DNA of 35,258 nt from an uncultured Prevotella sp. (GCA_934202525.1 CAKPYB010000033.1:1-35258); one strand, 5' to 3'; shown: positions 14,910 to 23,501, counted from the stretch's first letter. Numbers and translations are program-made. Notes: a model not told the origin generated them from the letters alone.

Positions 14910-16244
14910 ATGGCAGAAATACAAAGAGAAATACTAGATAATTTGAAGGCGTGGAAGGAGAATCCGCGTCGCAAACCATTGGTGTTGCAGGGCGCACGCC
15001 AGGTAGGTAAGTCGTGGGCATTGAAGAAGTTTGGCAGGGAATGCTTTGAGGATATGGTTTACATCAACTTCGATACGATGCCAGCCGTGAAGGAAGATTT
15101 TAAACGTACCAAGGAGCCTTTGAAACTCATTAAGTCGATGGAGCTGATGACGGGGAAGAAAATGTCTCCAACTTCCACTCTGATTGTTCTTGATGAGATT
15201 CAGGAATGCAATGAAGCATTGAATAGCTTGAAGTATTTCTGCGAGGATGCTCCGGAGTACGCTGTTGTGTGCGCAGGTTCACTCCTGGGTGTGGCTCTTA
15301 ATCGTACAGGAGCGTCTTTTCCTGTGGGTAAGGTTGACTTCATGACTCTTCATCCCGTATCGTTTGCTGAATATCTGAGGGCGGCAGATGCCCAGCTCTA
15401 TCATTCTTATCAGATGATAGACGAGGTGATGGCTGTGCCCGAGGTGTTGCACCAGCAGCTGATAGATGCTTACAAGTTGTATCTTGTGTTAGGCGGAATG
15501 CCCGAGGCGGTAAGTGCCTACATCGACACTCGTTCGTGGGCGGAAGTAAAGGTGGTTCAGGATGCTATCCTCCAGTCTTATTCCCTTGATTTTGCCAAGC
15601 ACATCAGCAACAAGGATATCCCACGTGTGTTTCAGGTTTGGGGCAATTTGCAGAATCAGTTGGCTCGTGAGGATAAGAAGTTCCGTTATGCAGATGTTCA
15701 GAAAGGGGCTAGGGCACGTGAGTATGAGGGAGCCATCGAATGGTTGTGCCTGGCTGGATTGGTGCATCGGGTTTCGGCGATAGAAACTCCTCGCTTGCCG
15801 CTCTCTGCCTATAAAAAAGACAATGCCTTCAAGCTTTATCTCAATGATGTGGGCTTATTGGGACGCAAGTTTGATTTAGATGCTACTACTGTATTGATGG
15901 GCGACAATCTCTTTACGGAGTTCAAGGGGGTGATGGCAGAAAACTATGTCCTGCAGGCTTTGGTTCGCCAGTATGGCTGCCAGCATTATTATTGGACTTC
16001 TGGCAATACAGCAGAAGTGGAGTTCCTGTTGCAGGATGCTGGTAAAATCATTCCTATTGAGGTGAAGGCTGATAAGAATGTCACGGCGAAGAGCCTGGCG
16101 TATTATCGCAAGCAATATCTCCCTAAACTATCAGTTCGTCTTTCTGCTCTTAACATGAGGAAGGACGATGATTTGCTCAATCTTCCATTATATCTGGTTG
16201 ATAAATTGAAAATGTTTGTGGAGAGCCTGGCGTTTAATGAATAA
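14910..16244 (+). CDS. AAA+ ATPase with DUF4143 C-terminal domain
   Basis: A 444-residue protein. Walker A is GARQVGKS (28-35) and Walker B is LIVLDEIQE (91-99). CAGSLLGV looks like sensor 1. The C-terminal DUF4143 part has AEVEFLLQ followed by IIPIEVKA, an intact E...ExK pattern of the PD-(D/E)xK nuclease fold. These AAA_14/DUF4143 proteins are abundant and often variable between strains in Bacteroidota; their role is unsettled. ATG 14910 is chosen rather than the upstream TTG at 14880, which is part of the promoter. A terminator follows. Two other ATPases of similar type lie within 17 kb. Confidence 0.85.
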   Translation: MAEIQREILDNLKAWKENPRRKPLVLQGARQVGKSWALKKFGRECFEDMVYINFDTMPAVKEDFKRTKEPLKLIKSMELMTGKKMSPTSTLIVLDEIQECNEALNSLKYFCEDAPEYAVVCAGSLLGVALNRTGASFPVGKVDFMTLHPVSFAEYLRAADAQLYHSYQMIDEVMAVPEVLHQQLIDAYKLYLVLGGMPEAVSAYIDTRSWAEVKVVQDAILQSYSLDFAKHISNKDIPRVFQVWGNLQNQLAREDKKFRYADVQKGARAREYEGAIEWLCLAGLVHRVSAIETPRLPLSAYKKDNAFKLYLNDVGLLGRKFDLDATTVLMGDNLFTEFKGVMAENYVLQALVRQYGCQHYYWTSGNTAEVEFLLQDAGKIIPIEVKADKNVTAKSLAYYRKQYLPKLSVRLSALNMRKDDDLLNLPLYLVDKLKMFVESLAFNE

Positions 16245-16286
16245 TTGAAATTTATCCATACTCTTTGTATGGAATTTTGTGTTAGT

Positions 16287-16320
16287 GCAAATTAAGCATG
16301 TTGAAACATGCTTAATTTGC
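16287..16320. terminator. bidirectional terminator
   Basis: GCAAATTAAGCATGTT (16287-16302) and AACATGCTTAATTTGC (16305-16320) form a perfect 16-bp stem with a GA loop, between the convergent ATPase and LOG-family genes. Confidence 0.8.
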
Positions 16321-16358
16321 AAATCTTGTTTTTGTGGTTGATATACAAAAAGTTGTTT

Positions 16359-16892
16359 CTATCCCTCGCAGAGCTTAGCCAGTTCTTCCAGGTTATCCAC
16401 AACTTCTATCACATCTCGCCAATCGCCGCGAATCATGCTTTTCTCTGCCATATCCTCCAGCAGGGCGATGGTGGAGTTCCAGAATCCTTTCATGTTGTAG
16501 AGAATCACCATCTTGTGGTGGTAGCCGATGGTGTGGGCGGCGGCGATGGTGAAGATTTCATCCAGGGTGCCGATGCCGCCAGGAAGGGCTACGAAGATGT
16601 CGCTCTGGGCAAGCATCAGGTCCTTGCGGTCGCTGAGATTATCACACGGAATCTCGATGTCGAGGTCAGGGAAGGTTCTTCCTCCTCGCTCTACAAGCGT
16701 AGGAACCACACCGATGGTTCTGCCGCCATTCGCCTTCACTGCCTTGCCGATGCAATCCATCAGACCGGAGTTGCAGCCGCCGAAAACCAGGTCGTGGCCG
16801 TTCTCAGCCATCCACTTTCCCATCTCTTCAGTCAATGTGAAGAAGTCGGGGTCGATATTCTTATTTGCCGAACAAAAAACTGCTATTTTCAT
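16359..16892 (-). CDS. LOG-family Rossmann-fold protein (TIGR00730 type)
   Basis: A 177-residue cytoplasmic protein. FGGCNSGLMD (37-46) and LPGGIGTLDE (103-112) are the two phosphate-binding motifs of the LOG family, with the conserved RK at 89-90. Plant and some bacterial members are cytokinin riboside 5'-monophosphate phosphoribohydrolases, cleaving the base from nucleoside monophosphates. In gut bacteria it is probably a general nucleotide hydrolase. It diverges from a secreted esterase gene, with its own TACCTTTG element at 16946. Confidence 0.88.
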   Translation of the reverse strand: MKIAVFCSANKNIDPDFFTLTEEMGKWMAENGHDLVFGGCNSGLMDCIGKAVKANGGRTIGVVPTLVERGGRTFPDLDIEIPCDNLSDRKDLMLAQSDIFVALPGGIGTLDEIFTIAAAHTIGYHHKMVILYNMKGFWNSTIALLEDMAEKSMIRGDWRDVIEVVDNLEELAKLCEG

Positions 16893-16945
16893 ATTGCTTT
16901 ATCTTCTATTTGATAATGTTTTATCCGTTATTTATAATGTTTAGG

Positions 16946-16953
16946 CAAAGGTA
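16946..16953 (-). promoter_or_regulatory. -7 element of the LOG-family gene
   Basis: CAAAGGTA on the plus strand is TACCTTTG on the minus strand, 54 bases upstream of the ATG. Confidence 0.55.
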
Positions 16954-16998
16954 CGTAAAAATATTGAGATTATTGGGCTCTTTTTGCGGATAATTTCT

Positions 16999-17006
16999 TA
17001 ATTTTG
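16999..17006 (+). promoter_or_regulatory. -7 element of the esterase gene
   Basis: TAATTTTG fits TAnnTTTG and lies 36 bases before the ATG. Spacing to an upstream TTG is not ideal (23 bases to 16973). Confidence 0.45.
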
Positions 17007-17041
17007 CAAACAATAACTAATCTTATAAACAGAAAGATAGA

Positions 17042-18250
17042 ATGAAAAGGATTATCACATATAGTATCATCGCATTGTTGCAGGCGTCGGTGGCGCTTGC
17101 TCAGACCTCTTCGAAACCGAAGCTTCAGAAGCGGGAGAAGTATGAATGGCAGGGAGAGATTCCTACCTATGTAGAAACGCTGAAGAAGGAACTGACCTAT
17201 CCGATGGCTTGGGGAAACAGTCCTATCAGGAACTTCAAGAAGTGGAAGAAGACGGCAAAGGAGAAGGTGTTTGAATGTATGATGACGCCTCCGAAAGCGG
17301 CTGCGGCTTGGGATATGGAAGTGCTCGGTGAGGAACAGAGAGACGGATATAAGGCGCAGAAAATCGCCTTTAATATCAACGCCTATTCCCGTATTACGGC
17401 TTATCTCCTGATTCCGGATGGCAAGGGACCGTTCCCAACAGTCAATGCGCTTCATGATCATGGCGCTCATCTCTTTATCGGAAAGGAGAAGATGATTCGC
17501 CCTTTCTTTACTCCGGAAGAAAAAGATTCCCCTACGAAGCAGGCACTCTGTCAGGAGATCTTGGATGATGCGGATGCGTGGGCAAAGCAGCTTTATGATA
17601 ATCAGTACGTGGGCGATTATCTGGCGAGACATGGTTACGTAGTCTTTTCGGCAGATGCTCCGATGTGGGGAGAAAGAGGCAGAAAGGAGGGCGTGGATAG
17701 AAACAAATACGACCTGATAGCCGGCAACATGATGATGCTGGGTAGAGACCTCTCTGCCTTCATGACTTACGATGATATTTCCAGCACCGAGTTTCTGGCT
17801 TCTCTGCCGATGGTAGATGCGAAGCGTATCGGAAGCGTGGGCTGTTCGATGGGAGCCTATCGCTCGTGGATGCTCTCTGCCTTATCGGATAGAATCAAGG
17901 CGGGTGCTTCCATCTGCTGGATGATTACCACGGATGCTCAGCTTACCCGGAGATTCGGAAGAAAGGAGAATGGCGGTTTTGCGAATTGCATTCCCGCTCT
18001 TCGTCAGTATCTAGACTATCCGCACATCGCCTCCCTCGCCTGTCCGAAGCCGATGCTTTTCATCAATGGCACAAAAGACAAACTCTTTCCCGTGCCTGGT
18101 GTAAAAGATGCTTTCGCCGAAATGCACAAGGTTTGGAAGAGCCAGGGAGCAGATAATCTGCTGGATACGGAGCTTTGGGAAATCCCTCATTCCTGCGGTT
18201 TGAAGGCGCAGGAGAAGATATTGGAGTTCTTGGATAGAAATCTGAAATAA
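17042..18250 (+). CDS. secreted alpha/beta-hydrolase (acetyl-xylan-esterase-like)
   Basis: A 402-residue exported protein with a signal peptide (residues 1-20, ending ASVALAQ). The fold is alpha/beta hydrolase: oxyanion region NALHDHGAH, nucleophile elbow GCSMGA, acid in INGTKDKLFP, and histidine in IPHSCG near the C-terminus. It resembles the large esterase/dienelactone-hydrolase-like group found near polysaccharide-utilisation genes, which often deacetylate xylan or other glycans. No carbohydrate genes adjoin it, so the substrate is open. It is a single gene with its own promoter and a strong terminator. Confidence 0.8.
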   Translation: MKRIITYSIIALLQASVALAQTSSKPKLQKREKYEWQGEIPTYVETLKKELTYPMAWGNSPIRNFKKWKKTAKEKVFECMMTPPKAAAAWDMEVLGEEQRDGYKAQKIAFNINAYSRITAYLLIPDGKGPFPTVNALHDHGAHLFIGKEKMIRPFFTPEEKDSPTKQALCQEILDDADAWAKQLYDNQYVGDYLARHGYVVFSADAPMWGERGRKEGVDRNKYDLIAGNMMMLGRDLSAFMTYDDISSTEFLASLPMVDAKRIGSVGCSMGAYRSWMLSALSDRIKAGASICWMITTDAQLTRRFGRKENGGFANCIPALRQYLDYPHIASLACPKPMLFINGTKDKLFPVPGVKDAFAEMHKVWKSQGADNLLDTELWEIPHSCGLKAQEKILEFLDRNLK

Positions 18251-18296
18251 GAAGTAGGTAGTTCTTTGGTTAAAGAACAGAGGAAGATATATTCTT

Positions 18297-18342
18297 AAAA
18301 GAGCAGAAAGTAACTGGATCCCAGTTTGCTTTCTGCTCTTTT
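18297..18342. terminator. bidirectional terminator
   Basis: AAAAGAGCAGAAAG (18297-18310) pairs perfectly with CTTTCTGCTCTTTT (18329-18342), with an inner AACTGG/CCAGTT stem. It serves the convergent esterase and lipoprotein genes. Confidence 0.85.
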
Positions 18343-18350
18343 CGTGTTGT

Positions 18351-18725
18351 CTATTGCTTTTGAAGTGTCATAGTGTAAAGGGTGTTGTCTTCTGTTGACT
18401 CCCATACATAAAGATATGTAGCAGCATCTCCTTTTATAGAGAAATTACCTTTTGTATAGTCTGTGTCAAAAAACAATACCAAGTTGTTGTCTTTGAACAT
18501 CCATTTTATTGGAATCCATGAATGTGCTGACAATGTGGCTGTTCCATCTTTATGAAAAGTAATGTTTTCGTTGACGTTAAAGTCTTCATCGTCAACAGAT
18601 ATTACTTTCCATGTAGTTCCACTAATAGAAACTGACAAATCTTCATCATTGCTTGAACAAGACATAAGACAGACACTAATAGTCATGGCGAAAAGAGCCA
18701 TTTTTAAAAGACGTAATGTTTTCAT
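18351..18725 (-). CDS. small lipoprotein
   Basis: A 124-residue protein. The N-terminus is a lipoprotein signal peptide with the lipobox LMSC at about 20-23, followed by SSNDED, so it should be lipidated and envelope-anchored. The mature part (SGTTWKVISVD, ITFHKDGTAT, then alternating strands) looks like a small lipocalin-like or DUF barrel of the kind common in Bacteroidota. It lies 32 bases after the PAP2 gene and is probably co-transcribed with it. Composition is more AT-rich than its neighbours. No specific function is known. Confidence 0.7.
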   Translation of the reverse strand: MKTLRLLKMALFAMTISVCLMSCSSNDEDLSVSISGTTWKVISVDDEDFNVNENITFHKDGTATLSAHSWIPIKWMFKDNNLVLFFDTDYTKGNFSIKGDAATYLYVWESTEDNTLYTMTLQKQ

Positions 18726-18757
18726 TGTTTTATTATTTTACGAATTATACTTTATAA

Positions 18758-19543
18758 TCAGAAAGACATACAGACATTTACACCAACTTTACCATCTGCA
18801 TAGAAAGGTGTGCTTATCGTATGAAAGTTAGAGTGATGGCATTTGGATTTAGTGAATACTTTCGGATAAAGCCAATATGCAAACTTTGTACTGATAATAC
18901 CAATACAAGCTCCTGCAACAACATCATTGAGATAGTGGCGATTATTGTAGATTCTTAAATATCCAGTAGTAGCTGCAATCAAATAGCCAGAATATCCTAT
19001 CCACGGCGAAATATCTTTGTACTCTTGGTATAGAAATTCAGCTCCCATGAAGGCTGTTGCTGTATGTCCAGATGGGAATGAATTACGGGCATTGTTGTCA
19101 GGACGCTTTTCTTTAAAAGCATATTTCATGCCATTTACGATTATTCCCATGGTGGCATACGAAAAGGCAAGAATACCAGTTCTGTCCCAAAATTTATGCT
19201 TTCCGTCAATACCTAATAAGTTGAGACCATAGACGGCAAGCATGGGGGAGTACTGCATGTAATTGTCGATTTTTACCTTATGTTTCCCCTTGGCTGATAA
19301 TTTGTCTTGTATGTTCTCACGTTGTTTGGTCAACCATCCGTTATGAACATAGAAGGCTGAGGTTCCAGTGAGGACAATGGGTACAACTAATGTTTTCAAC
19401 TTGAGACGATGAGTGTTGTCTGAGACAACAGAATCTGATAGTGTTGTATGGTACAAGCTATCTTGTGCATGTACGGATACAACACCACCAAAGAGGAAGA
19501 GTATGGATACAACTCTCCCATCTAATGAATGGAGTCTTTTCAT
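18758..19543 (-). CDS. PAP2-family phosphatase
   Basis: A 261-residue envelope protein. It has an N-terminal signal or anchor segment (GRVVSILFLFGGVVSVHAQ, 9-27) and further hydrophobic stretches. The three phosphatase motifs are in order: KEKRP, then PSGHTA, then RIYNNRHYLNDV (the R...H...D motif). PAP2 enzymes dephosphorylate lipids such as undecaprenyl pyrophosphate, phosphatidylglycerol phosphate or lipid A; the choice is not visible. It precedes a small lipoprotein gene. Its predicted promoter at 19892 leaves a leader of about 340 bases that contains a 122-base structured element. Confidence 0.88.
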   Translation of the reverse strand: MKRLHSLDGRVVSILFLFGGVVSVHAQDSLYHTTLSDSVVSDNTHRLKLKTLVVPIVLTGTSAFYVHNGWLTKQRENIQDKLSAKGKHKVKIDNYMQYSPMLAVYGLNLLGIDGKHKFWDRTGILAFSYATMGIIVNGMKYAFKEKRPDNNARNSFPSGHTATAFMGAEFLYQEYKDISPWIGYSGYLIAATTGYLRIYNNRHYLNDVVAGACIGIISTKFAYWLYPKVFTKSKCHHSNFHTISTPFYADGKVGVNVCMSF

Positions 19544-19645
19544 TTTGAAGCGCTAATTGGGCGAAAAACTATCTTAGCGGTGGAATCGTGGGATTTCTTA
19601 GGTGGACTATGGAAAAGATAAAATGGCGTGAACGGCAAATTATCT

Positions 19646-19767
19646 GATTCCAAGGCCCTGAGAAAGCCCACACATACCGATAAGTCCCGTCCACACCAAA
19701 GCGCAGACGTTTACAGACTTATTCTTTCGGTAGGTGTTTCTATGAAATTTCTCAGGTTTCAGGAATC
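19646..19767 (-). ncRNA. 122-base rod-like structured RNA in the PAP2 leader
   Basis: Nested complementary pairs on one axis (plus-strand coordinates): GATTCC 19646-19651 with GGAATC 19762-19767; CCTGAGAAA 19657-19665 with TTTCTCAGG 19748-19756; TACCGA 19675-19680 with TCGGTA 19727-19732; TAAGTC 19681-19686 with GACTTA 19716-19721; CGTC 19688-19691 with GACG 19706-19709. This forms a long interrupted hairpin. The minus strand is favoured by the promoter at 19892. It may be a regulatory leader or an independent RNA; the rod shape recalls 6S RNA, but I cannot assign it. Confidence 0.55.
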
Positions 19768-19891
19768 AACCGAATAAATAGCAAACGCGATTTCTTATTA
19801 TGTTATTAAAATGTATTTTCTTATGCTCTTTTATTTTTTAATATTTAATGTCTTGTAAGAAAGGATAGATGCATAGTCTTCCAATCTGTTG

Positions 19892-19920
19892 CAAAGATAC
19901 AAAAACTTTTTGAATATCAA
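19892..19920 (-). promoter_or_regulatory. promoter for the structured leader and PAP2 gene
   Basis: On the minus strand: TTG (19918-19920), 18 bases, TATCTTTG (19892-19899). It is the only good promoter found between 19544 and 20089 on this strand. The rest of 19768-20088 is AT-rich without a gene. Confidence 0.6.
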
Positions 19921-20088
19921 GAATGTTTTCTAAAAAAAATATTCTCAAGGAATCATATTGCCTAAACTTATTGTTGAATATGTGCGATAGATACTGATTA
20001 ATTTATCTTAGATTTTTACTTTTTGCCTTTAAATCCCCCAAAAGTGTGTTTTTTTTTGAGATTTGGGGATTTTGACGACAAAATGTTG

Positions 20089-20096
20089 TATCTTTG
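20089..20096 (+). promoter_or_regulatory. -7 element of a truncated ATPase gene
   Basis: TATCTTTG followed by CACC, a strong -7 match, 38 bases before the ATG at 20134. It now drives only a short broken frame. Confidence 0.5.
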
Positions 20097-20133
20097 CACC
20101 CTATTATAAGAAGTAATAAATATTAGTGAACTT

Positions 20134-20250
20134 ATGTTAATAGGGCGTGAAAAAGAAAAGCAAGTTGGGTTAACAGAGTTAACAGTTAACAGCTGTTTTT
20201 CTGTACTTTCTCCTCTTATATATCAAAAGTCTACTACGCTAACCCCTTAA
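20134..20250 (+). pseudogene. 5' remnant of an AAA ATPase gene
   Basis: ATG at 20134 encodes MLIGREKEKQV, which closely resembles the usual N-terminus of the archaeal-type AAA ATPases of Bacteroidota and matches GIIGRQREMALL at residues 6-17 of the next gene. After 11 codons it runs into the GTTAAC repeat and stops at 20248. It keeps a promoter. It is probably the stump of an ATPase gene cut by arrival of the repeat or of the neighbouring ATPase cassette. It is short, so chance resemblance is not excluded. Confidence 0.45.
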
Positions 20251-20278
20251 AAAATGACGTTAGCGTAGTAAACTTTTG
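20161..20278. repeat. composite repeat, left copy (GTTAAC triplet plus 19-bp hairpin)
   Basis: GTTAAC at 20169, 20178 and 20185, then AAAAGTCTACTACGCTAAC (20225-20243) pairing with GTTAGCGTAGTAAACTTTT (20259-20277) around a 15-base loop. The same two parts recur at 21910 and 21966 with the same 56-base offset, in the same orientation, on the other side of the ATPase gene. Unlike other copies, its outer stem is degenerate. Confidence 0.8.
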
Positions 20279-20287
20279 CGTTTTTAC

Positions 20288-20318
20288 TTGTGTTTCCCAA
20301 GAAAAAGTTGTATATTTG
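20288..20318 (+). promoter_or_regulatory. promoter of the second AAA ATPase
   Basis: TTG (20288-20290), 20 bases, TATATTTG (20311-20318). The start codon is 28 bases downstream. Confidence 0.7.
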
Positions 20319-20346
20319 CACCCAACATTATATAAAGTTTGCAAGT

Positions 20347-21795
20347 ATGGGTACTATTAATGGAATTATAGGAAGACAGCGTGAGATGGCTCTGTTGCAG
20401 GAGATTTACGAATCTCCTAGGGCGGAGTTCGTGGCTGTTTATGGCAGAAGACGTATCGGTAAGACCTATCTTATCGACAAGTTCTTTGGCGATAAGTACG
20501 ACTTTTATATGACGGGTATCTATGAGGGTACTCGTAAGGAGCAGTTGGCAAACTTTGCCCATCAGCTGGAGTTTTATTCTCATGAGGAGCAGAAAACTCC
20601 AAAAGACTGGATGGAGGCTCTGTTTATGCTTCGCAAGTATCTGGAGACATTAAAAGAGAAAAAGTCCGTGCTCTTGTTCTTTGATGAAATGCCTTGGCTG
20701 GACACCCGCTATTCTCGCTTTCTCAAGGCTTTCGAACTGTTCTGGAACGAGTGGGCTTCGAAACAGGACAATCTGAAACTGATAGTTTGTGGTTCGGCAA
20801 CCACCTGGATGACGAATACTCTGCTGGGCAACAAGGGTGGGTTGCACAATCGTGTAACTCGCTCCATCTATCTCCGTCCGTTCAATCTGGCAGAGACGGA
20901 GGAGTTCCTGGCTTCAAGAGGGTTCTCGATGGAGCGCTTCCAGATAGCCGAGTTGTATATGGCGATAGGTGGAACACCTTTTTATCTTAATATGCTGAAT
21001 CGTTCGCTGAGTGTGGCTCAGAATATCGACGAGCTCTTCTTCTCATCCGGTGCCCCTTTGAGAAGCGAATATGGCTTTCTCTTTAAATCGCTCTTCAAGG
21101 AATCTACGCTCTATAGAAGGGTGGTGGAGACTTTGGCTAAGAAACTGAAGGGAATGACTCGCCCGGAGTTGATAGAGGAACTGAAGGTGGAGGATTCCGG
21201 ATATGTTTCTACCGTGCTCTCCGACTTATGCAACTGCGATTTCATCCGCAAGTATTCGGCTTTTGGCAAGACGGATAGGGATTTCATGTATCAGTTGACA
21301 GACCTGTATTCGCTTTTCTATCTGAAGTATGTGAAGAACTATCATGGTGAGGATGAGCATTATTGGAGTCATCGTCAGATGGATATTTCCAGTTGGGAGG
21401 GCTATGCTTTCGAGCAGGTTTGTCTGCATCATATTCCTCAAATCAAGAGGAAGTTGGGTATTGGTGGCATTCTGTCGAATATCTGCACGTGGTCGTGCCG
21501 TGCTTTTACGGATGCAGAGGGCAATAAGCAAACTGGGGCACAGATTGACCTGATAATAGATAGGGGAGACAAGACCATCAATCTCTGTGAGATGAAGTTT
21601 GTGAATCATCCTTATTCCATCACTCCCGATTATGCGGCTTGGTTAATCAGGCGCAGGGAGTTGTTCAAGCAGGCAACAGGAACGAAGAAGACCCTCCATC
21701 TTTCGATGATAACTTCGTATGGTGTGGAGCATAATGCCGGTTGGCAAAACATTCAGAACGAGGTGGTGCTGGATGATTTGTTCAAAGTAGAATAA
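20347..21795 (+). CDS. archaeal-type AAA ATPase with nuclease-like C-terminus
   Basis: A 482-residue protein of the ATPase_2/DUF234 type. IIGRQREMALLQ (7-18) opens the ATPase; Walker A is GRRRIGKT (33-40) and Walker B is VLLFFDEMPW (108-117). CGSATTWM is the sensor-like strand. The C-terminal region has AQIDLIIDRGD followed by LCEMKF, a D...ExK arrangement typical of PD-(D/E)xK nucleases. The ATG is preferred to an upstream GTG at 20290, which overlaps the promoter. The gene is framed by direct copies of a composite repeat (20161-20278 and 21887-22018), as if it moved as a cassette. Function is unknown; defence or toxin-like roles have been suggested for relatives. Confidence 0.85.
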   Translation: MGTINGIIGRQREMALLQEIYESPRAEFVAVYGRRRIGKTYLIDKFFGDKYDFYMTGIYEGTRKEQLANFAHQLEFYSHEEQKTPKDWMEALFMLRKYLETLKEKKSVLLFFDEMPWLDTRYSRFLKAFELFWNEWASKQDNLKLIVCGSATTWMTNTLLGNKGGLHNRVTRSIYLRPFNLAETEEFLASRGFSMERFQIAELYMAIGGTPFYLNMLNRSLSVAQNIDELFFSSGAPLRSEYGFLFKSLFKESTLYRRVVETLAKKLKGMTRPELIEELKVEDSGYVSTVLSDLCNCDFIRKYSAFGKTDRDFMYQLTDLYSLFYLKYVKNYHGEDEHYWSHRQMDISSWEGYAFEQVCLHHIPQIKRKLGIGGILSNICTWSCRAFTDAEGNKQTGAQIDLIIDRGDKTINLCEMKFVNHPYSITPDYAAWLIRRRELFKQATGTKKTLHLSMITSYGVEHNAGWQNIQNEVVLDDLFKVE

Positions 21796-21886
21796 CACGG
21801 GCTTTATGGTTGTGGTATTTCCTTAGTGCAAGCAATTTTTAAATTAGTGATTTTAAAATAACTAACTGAGAAAATACTAAAATAAA

Positions 21887-22018
21887 AAAGAGCGGAAGAA
21901 CAACCGGGGGTTAACAGAGTTAACAGTTAACAGCTGATTTTCCGCTCTTTCTTCTATAAATTTGTAAAAGTCTACTACGCTAACGCCTTAAAAAATGGGG
22001 TTAGCGTAGTGAACTTTT
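21887..22018. terminator. composite repeat, right copy, acting as bidirectional terminator
   Basis: AAAGAGCGGAA (21887-21897) pairs with TTCCGCTCTTT (21940-21950); the loop holds GTTAAC at 21910, 21919 and 21926. Then AAAAGTCTACTACGCTAAC (21966-21984) pairs with GTTAGCGTAGTGAACTTTT (22000-22018). It lies between convergent genes and is a direct copy of 20161-20278. Confidence 0.8.
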
Positions 22019-22038
22019 TGGGTATGCTGAATGCGTCT

Positions 22039-23406
22039 TTACCACAACTCCTTAGGTGACAAGTCTTTATCCTTTCTGCCCATCAAGTAGTAATCGGCAA
22101 GGAACTGGAGGTGGGCCTGCGTAATCTTCAAACCTTCTTCCTTTATATATTGGCTTGTAAAGATGTTGGCGTCAGGAATCAGGTTGTTTTCTATCAGTTT
22201 GCAGACAATTTCGTAAGGGAATGGGAGACCATTGCCGCTGATAATGCCGAAGCTGTCGGTCTCAGCACGCTCCTGAACATAGTATGGGTTCTCTGGCGAT
22301 GCGATGCAATGAGCCAAACCGAAACTGATGTTGATGCCTGTATACGGACTTCCGCTTAAGATGATGCCCTTTTCATATTTCTGAGGGAATCGGATGTCCT
22401 TTGGCAACTCGAACTCAATCTCCTTGAGGAATTCCTTCAGCGTCTTCACATCTTCCAGGAAGATGAACTTGTCTTCGTATCCCTTCGCCTTGAGCAGATT
22501 GTAGTCGTGAATCGCCTTCTCATGATCTACCTTTTCATATTGCTCAGTAGCCTTCTTCCTGAACTCCTCATCCTCCCAGAGCTTGTGGGTAGGCATGTTC
22601 CTGCAAATCTTGCAGAGCCATTCGTAAGAAGTGAGCGCCAGGAGATTGTTTCTGCCGGCGATGGTCATTTCCATCTGTACAGAATAGGCGAGCGGTTCGG
22701 TGAGGCCCTGTGGCGAGTTTGCCATCTGCTGGAGGGTAAACTGCAGGCGCTTCTGGTTGCCTACGTTGAAATAGCAGCCATAATGGAACCATGCCAGAGT
22801 GTCGCGACGGTGAATCTCATCCAACTCCTTGTTCTTCTCGATGTCCTCTTCGGTCGCTTCAGCGTTGCCCTCTATTTCTGGCATTTCGCTGAGATAAGTC
22901 AGAAGGCGCTCGTTTTCCGGGGCCGTTTCATACTCTCTGTCGAGGATGTTGTAGGCAAGTTTGGCAGCCAGTTCCAGAGTTCCGAAAAGGAAAGGAACGG
23001 CTTCCTGAACGAAGCTGCTCTGCTGGTAATGGTGCCAGAGCAGGAACTTGACATCAGCAATGTTGATTTCCTCAGGGTCGTAAGCCGGGTCATCTTCGTT
23101 GAGCGGACTCTTGATGAATTCGCTTTCTTTCTCATAGAAAGGAATGTAGACGCCGTAACGCTGCTTGCATTCTTCCGTAAAAGTCTTCCAGATGCCTGTG
23201 CCCGAAATCACATCTTCGAAATAACCGGCAATGCTGAGTGCCAGCTGCTTGGCGTCATCCATATTCTTGAAGTTATGGGTGTAGCACGCCTCGTCAAGAG
23301 CGTGGTATATTTCGTTGGCGAGTTCTGTATAATACAGATCAGTTTCGTCTGCTTTTTCGTATGGATGCAAAGCAATCCATTCTTGGGTGAAAATAACTTT
23401 TTTCAT
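22039..23406 (-). CDS. DUF3843-like protein
   Basis: A 455-residue soluble protein with no signal peptide. The N-terminus, KKVIFTQEWIALHPYEKADE followed by DLYYTELAN, recalls DUF3843 proteins of Bacteroidales, which have no known function; I make this match from memory. The protein is acidic and largely helical. ATG at 23406 is chosen; an in-frame TTG three codons upstream is possible but lies in an unremarkable context. It is transcribed alone from a TACCTTTG element at 23451 and shares a terminator with the ATPase gene. I cannot propose an activity. Confidence 0.6.
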   Translation of the reverse strand: MKKVIFTQEWIALHPYEKADETDLYYTELANEIYHALDEACYTHNFKNMDDAKQLALSIAGYFEDVISGTGIWKTFTEECKQRYGVYIPFYEKESEFIKSPLNEDDPAYDPEEINIADVKFLLWHHYQQSSFVQEAVPFLFGTLELAAKLAYNILDREYETAPENERLLTYLSEMPEIEGNAEATEEDIEKNKELDEIHRRDTLAWFHYGCYFNVGNQKRLQFTLQQMANSPQGLTEPLAYSVQMEMTIAGRNNLLALTSYEWLCKICRNMPTHKLWEDEEFRKKATEQYEKVDHEKAIHDYNLLKAKGYEDKFIFLEDVKTLKEFLKEIEFELPKDIRFPQKYEKGIILSGSPYTGINISFGLAHCIASPENPYYVQERAETDSFGIISGNGLPFPYEIVCKLIENNLIPDANIFTSQYIKEEGLKITQAHLQFLADYYLMGRKDKDLSPKELW

Positions 23407-23450
23407 ATATTTCAAGTTTTCTTGGTTATCTGTTTGTTGTAACTTTCATG

Positions 23451-23458
23451 CAAAGGTA
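23451..23458 (-). promoter_or_regulatory. -7 element of the DUF3843-like gene
   Basis: CAAAGGTA on the plus strand is TACCTTTG on the minus strand, 45 bases upstream of the ATG. Confidence 0.55.
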
Positions 23459-23501
23459 ATAAAATATTGCAGAAATCTGCAAGAAACTCGCATTTTTTTC
23501 G

